Shown here: positions 61,458-64,000 of the stretch, piece by piece
Numbering within the stretch: position 1 is the stretch's first letter
Layout of the letters: each line of letters starts with the position of its first letter
Assembly: GCA_023421505.1 (NCBI GenBank)
Contig: JAEZTJ010000020.1
Location: 22,305 to 86,304, forward strand
DNA from: Bacillota bacterium
GTDB lineage: Bacteria > Bacillota > Clostridia > Lachnospirales > Lachnospiraceae
Direction of reading: 5' to 3'
Length of the DNA: 64,000 nt
The notes under the pieces: generated by a model
Databases searched by the model: none
Seen by the model: only the letters and a program-made list of their open reading frames with translations
Told to the model about the DNA's origin: nothing
Position numbers and translations under genes: made by a program

Positions 61458-63599
61458 CTAAAATCCTGTAATATCAACAAGAAGCTTCTCAGAGGCTGTC
61501 TTCCTATATTCCGCCAGCGCATTGATCGAGTCATATTTCATGGTTTCTGATTGATAAATAGCTGTCTGCTCAGATCGGGTCAAGGTGACCTTAATTGGTG
61601 GTAGAGTATCATCCCCCATATCTGAGAGTGCCTCATAGCTTTTACTGCGTTCCTTACTCTGAAGAAACGAAAGGAAGGCCCTGGTTGCAGCATAATTAGG
61701 TGCAAAAATATCTTTGATCTCTTCCGGCTGTCCAAAGCCTGTTACCTTTTTCTTATCCCTAGAAGGAGTTATCTTGCTAGTCTTAAAGTCAAATCTGTCT
61801 CCGGCAGACAAATAATACACCTCAAGCCCCTTGACTTCAAAGCTTTTATCATGTCCGAAGACCGCATTCTTTGTATCTATTATGGTTACTCCTCCGGCCC
61901 CGAAGACCGTTCCTATTCCATCGCTGACTGCAAGTCCAGTCGCCTCATCCAGTCCTGCTCCGTAACGCATTCCCGTATCACGGCAAATTAGTGCGAGCCT
62001 TCCGAAACGGCCCCGTGCATTAAAATGAGAATCAAAGATCAGGCTTTCACTTGCTGCTGTCTTAGCTAAGTCCAAGCCAGAATAATAAATGGCTTTACCG
62101 GTCTGCTTCGCAGATACTTCTGTATCACCCATTAATTTCGATATATCAAAAGCCTCGGCACCATTATAATATAGCGTCGAATAGGAGGTTCCGTCCTGGA
62201 AGCAGGGATTGCTGACAATATGAGCTCCCGCACTTGTACCCATAATAATCCCGCCTCGATTGTATATATTCATAATGGCTTCTCCAATCAGGTTAAGAGA
62301 ACCATCCTCTCGGTATAGGGCTCTAGCCGCTTTACTCTGGTCACCTCCGGTAAAATACACCCCATGACAGCTTTCGATTAAGGAAGCAAAATACTCATTT
62401 TCTCCGACTGTATTATAATTGCCCGCTGTCAGTGGTATGTAGACTGCCTCAAAGCCTGCATCCTGAAAGCGTTTTAAATAGCTGTCAGCACTTGCATCAT
62501 CGATATAAAAGTAACTGTAGATATCCTTTTCTGTACCGCTTGAGGCTCCCAGCACTGCAATTCTTGGAGTTCCTGTTATAGTTCGAAACATTGACTGTGA
62601 TTTTGAGATAATAGATGCTCTGGAGCGTCCGATGGTAGCTGCTCCTCCGTTTGGGAATACAAAACCATGCCCTGTGCCATTACCGATCGTCTCTAACGGT
62701 GTTGGTAATGTCTTCGGCGTCAAAAAGGTATTATCACAATAGCTTAGGCCTACTATCCCATTTTCTCCAATACTAGCAACATACAGGTAATATAACCCCT
62801 CCTGATTATAAACGTTCCCGTCTACCTCCTTCAGCTGATTAAGGGCTAGCGAAAAGGTATTATTTACGGCATTCTCAAAGCTTAATGCACAGTTATCCTG
62901 AATAAGTGCATTCAGCTGTTTAGCTGAATATTTACTAATTGCCTGTTTTACCGCAGCATAACCATTCCTTGAATAAAATACAATATTTTTTAAGATAGTG
63001 TCACTTTCATAGCTTTTAAAGCTTCCTGAAACCTCATCAACATTAGCGTCAACCTTAACTGAGAGATTGCCAGCATAAGGCTCTTTAACTACCGTCTGCT
63101 TTGCCTGTTCAATCCCTAGAAGACCCTTCTCTCCTATTGTACAGGCATAAAAGGTATAGGTTCCCGGCTCTGTAATATCCCCTCCGGTTATGATATCCTT
63201 CTGATCTGTATTCAGTGTATTACCCACACCATCGGCATAGCTCAAATCTGTTATTAGGTAAGCTCGGTTAATCGGTTTATCAAGAGCATAAATCTCTGAT
63301 TGGCTCAATGTCATGAGATAATCCCTGACCTCATTGATCTCTTTGCAGGAGTACCCAACCAGATATGCGGTAATTCCGTCTGATTTTTCTGAAGGCTTAA
63401 AGCCGATCTTATAATCATTGGAATTATCTCCACCACCAGTCATACGGACTTTTGTCAGAGAGTATTCATTTTGATATTCCAATATCTTGTTCTGCTTATT
63501 ATCTGCTTTCTTAGATGAGTGCTCCAGGCTGCAGGCACTGAAAACGGTACATAAGAAACACAACAGATATAATGTAATCTTCTTTTCTTTATGAAGCAT
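61458..63599 (-). CDS. Lipoprotein with cyanophycinase-like (peptidase S51) domain
   Basis: 713 residues. N-terminal signal MLHKEKKITLYLLCFLC with Cys23 in VFSAC, probably a lipidation site though the residue three before it is Phe. The N-terminal 310 residues are Gly/Tyr-rich beta domains (DNSNDYKIGFKP, CTIGEKGLLGI, ASIGENGIVGL) occurring twice as IGEKG/IGENG modules. The C-terminal part (about 340-620) is type 1 glutamine-amidotransferase-like: GVYFTGGDQSKAAR and GIIMGTSAGAHIV, where Ser is the nucleophile of cyanophycinase/S51 peptidases. Likely an extracellular beta-aspartyl-type peptidase. AAAGGA before the ATG. Confidence 0.8.
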   Translation of the reverse strand: MLHKEKKITLYLLCFLCTVFSACSLEHSSKKADNKQNKILEYQNEYSLTKVRMTGGGDNSNDYKIGFKPSEKSDGITAYLVGYSCKEINEVRDYLMTLSQSEIYALDKPINRAYLITDLSYADGVGNTLNTDQKDIITGGDITEPGTYTFYACTIGEKGLLGIEQAKQTVVKEPYAGNLSVKVDANVDEVSGSFKSYESDTILKNIVFYSRNGYAAVKQAISKYSAKQLNALIQDNCALSFENAVNNTFSLALNQLKEVDGNVYNQEGLYYLYVASIGENGIVGLSYCDNTFLTPKTLPTPLETIGNGTGHGFVFPNGGAATIGRSRASIISKSQSMFRTITGTPRIAVLGASSGTEKDIYSYFYIDDASADSYLKRFQDAGFEAVYIPLTAGNYNTVGENEYFASLIESCHGVYFTGGDQSKAARALYREDGSLNLIGEAIMNIYNRGGIIMGTSAGAHIVSNPCFQDGTSYSTLYYNGAEAFDISKLMGDTEVSAKQTGKAIYYSGLDLAKTAASESLIFDSHFNARGRFGRLALICRDTGMRYGAGLDEATGLAVSDGIGTVFGAGGVTIIDTKNAVFGHDKSFEVKGLEVYYLSAGDRFDFKTSKITPSRDKKKVTGFGQPEEIKDIFAPNYAATRAFLSFLQSKERSKSYEALSDMGDDTLPPIKVTLTRSEQTAIYQSETMKYDSINALAEYRKTASEKLLVDITGF

Positions 63600-63628
63600 G
63601 TCATAAATCCTTTCAATATAGTATACAC

Positions 63629-63785
63629 TTATAGGTAATTACGAAACGCAGTAATTGAAAGTATTGTATACACAGTACATACTATTCCGCAGCAGAAGTT
63701 AAGCTCAAGAGAGCGTTGGAGCGGAGGAATAGTATGTGCTGTGTATACAATTAATAAAACTATACAGTTTGGCAATTACCTATAA
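63629..63785 (-). repeat. Palindromic MITE-like element, copy c (full length, inverted)
   Basis: Ends TTATAGGTAATTACGAAAC and GGCAATTACCTATAA; arms at 63663-63688 and 63726-63751 with one mismatch. Its centre, read in reverse, matches that of copies a and b, so the element is inserted in the other orientation. It lies just upstream of the cyanophycinase-like gene. Confidence 0.85.
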
Positions 63786-63875
63786 TAAACATTCCTGTAG
63801 CTTCTCTTTACCTAATAAATCAGGTGGATACGTAACTCATTCACAACTTATACAAACTGATAGTAGTTATAAGCA

Positions 63876-64000
63876 ATCGAGTAGGAGGGAGTGATTAACT
63901 CCCGTCCTCTCACAGCACCGTGCGTACCGTTCGGTACACGGCGCTTTCAATAGTTGACGTGCACTGACTGATATGCATTGGCTAAATCATAAAAGCCACT
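63876..64000 (-). mobile_element. Group II intron, 3' end (rest outside the window)
   Basis: Read on the minus strand: domain V at 63945-63914 (AGCGCCGTGTACC-GAAC-GGTACGCACGGTGCT, split here by the tetraloop), with the AGC catalytic triad, then domain VI at about 63912-63880 (GTGAGAGGACGGGAGTTAAT paired with CACTCCCTCCTAC) carrying the branch-point A, and the 3' end CTCGAT near 63876. The reverse-transcriptase gene would lie beyond 64000. Domain V is one of the most reliable signatures of these introns. Confidence 0.85.

Overview
The window looks like the chromosome of a low-GC, anaerobic, Gram-positive bacterium, most likely a plant-polymer-degrading Lachnospiraceae (Clostridium cluster XIVa, near Anaerocolumna/Lachnoclostridium). 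This is inference from gene content, with no search behind it. The pointers are a ferredoxin-type Ech [NiFe]-hydrogenase operon with its own maturation genes, a T-box-controlled seryl-tRNA synthetase, a GH9 glycosidase without a signal peptide, a NupABC/BmpA-type nucleoside importer, DUF5685/DnaJ genes, many strong GGAGG ribosome sites and several TTG/GTG starts.

Layout. 1-4.6 kb: agmatine-to-putrescine genes (aguA, aguB) flanked by three GyrI-like effector-binding proteins, one an AraC-GyrI-DUF3788 fusion. 4.9-17 kb (minus): a YjjG-type HAD phosphatase, then the twelve-gene unit echABCDEF-hypABFCDE, read leftwards from a consensus promoter at about 17.03 kb through a leader with a terminator-like hairpin. 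17.1-18.8 kb (plus): promoter, T-box leader and serS. 19.1-24.6 kb (minus): two paralogous secreted proteins and the GH9 enzyme. 25.0-27.6 kb: DUF5685, DnaJ-like, membrane and HAD-like genes in one overlapping operon. 27.9-33 kb: a secreted stalk-domain protein and an ABC/lipoprotein/ECF-sigma operon. 33.1-34.2 kb: divergent hxlR and nitroreductase genes sharing an operator-like palindrome. 34.5-39.9 kb: nucleoside ABC importer and its lipoprotein. 40-42.8 kb: histidine kinase and HD-GYP regulator. 43.5-46 kb (plus): ddl-murF. 46.3-52.7 kb: a Big_2 surface protein, then an FtsX-type ABC transporter with a two-component system. 53-63.6 kb: Fe-alcohol dehydrogenase, a class I isoprenoid-synthase-like protein beside an ICMT-like methyltransferase, a LuxR regulator, PadR plus a NapH-like ferredoxin, and a cyanophycinase-like lipoprotein. 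The right edge (63.87-64 kb) is the 3' end of a group II intron on the minus strand.

The most unusual content lies between the genes. Four families of short dispersed repeats fill most longer intergenic gaps: (1) a roughly 150-bp palindromic MITE-like element with a 26-bp inverted repeat, in three full and several deleted copies; (2) a modular array of small hairpins (called A to E here), shuffled, truncated and once tandemly duplicated; (3) a leader repeat that ends in the Shine-Dalgarno sequence of the next gene; (4) a repeat of about 100 bp with ends related to GGGAGTCAAAAGCC. I know of no named system matching families 2 and 3, and they are my best candidates for something undescribed.

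Gene starts were moved downstream of the longest open frame where a Shine-Dalgarno site and family length agreed; each case is noted. No tRNA, rRNA, CRISPR array or complete transposase gene was recognised.
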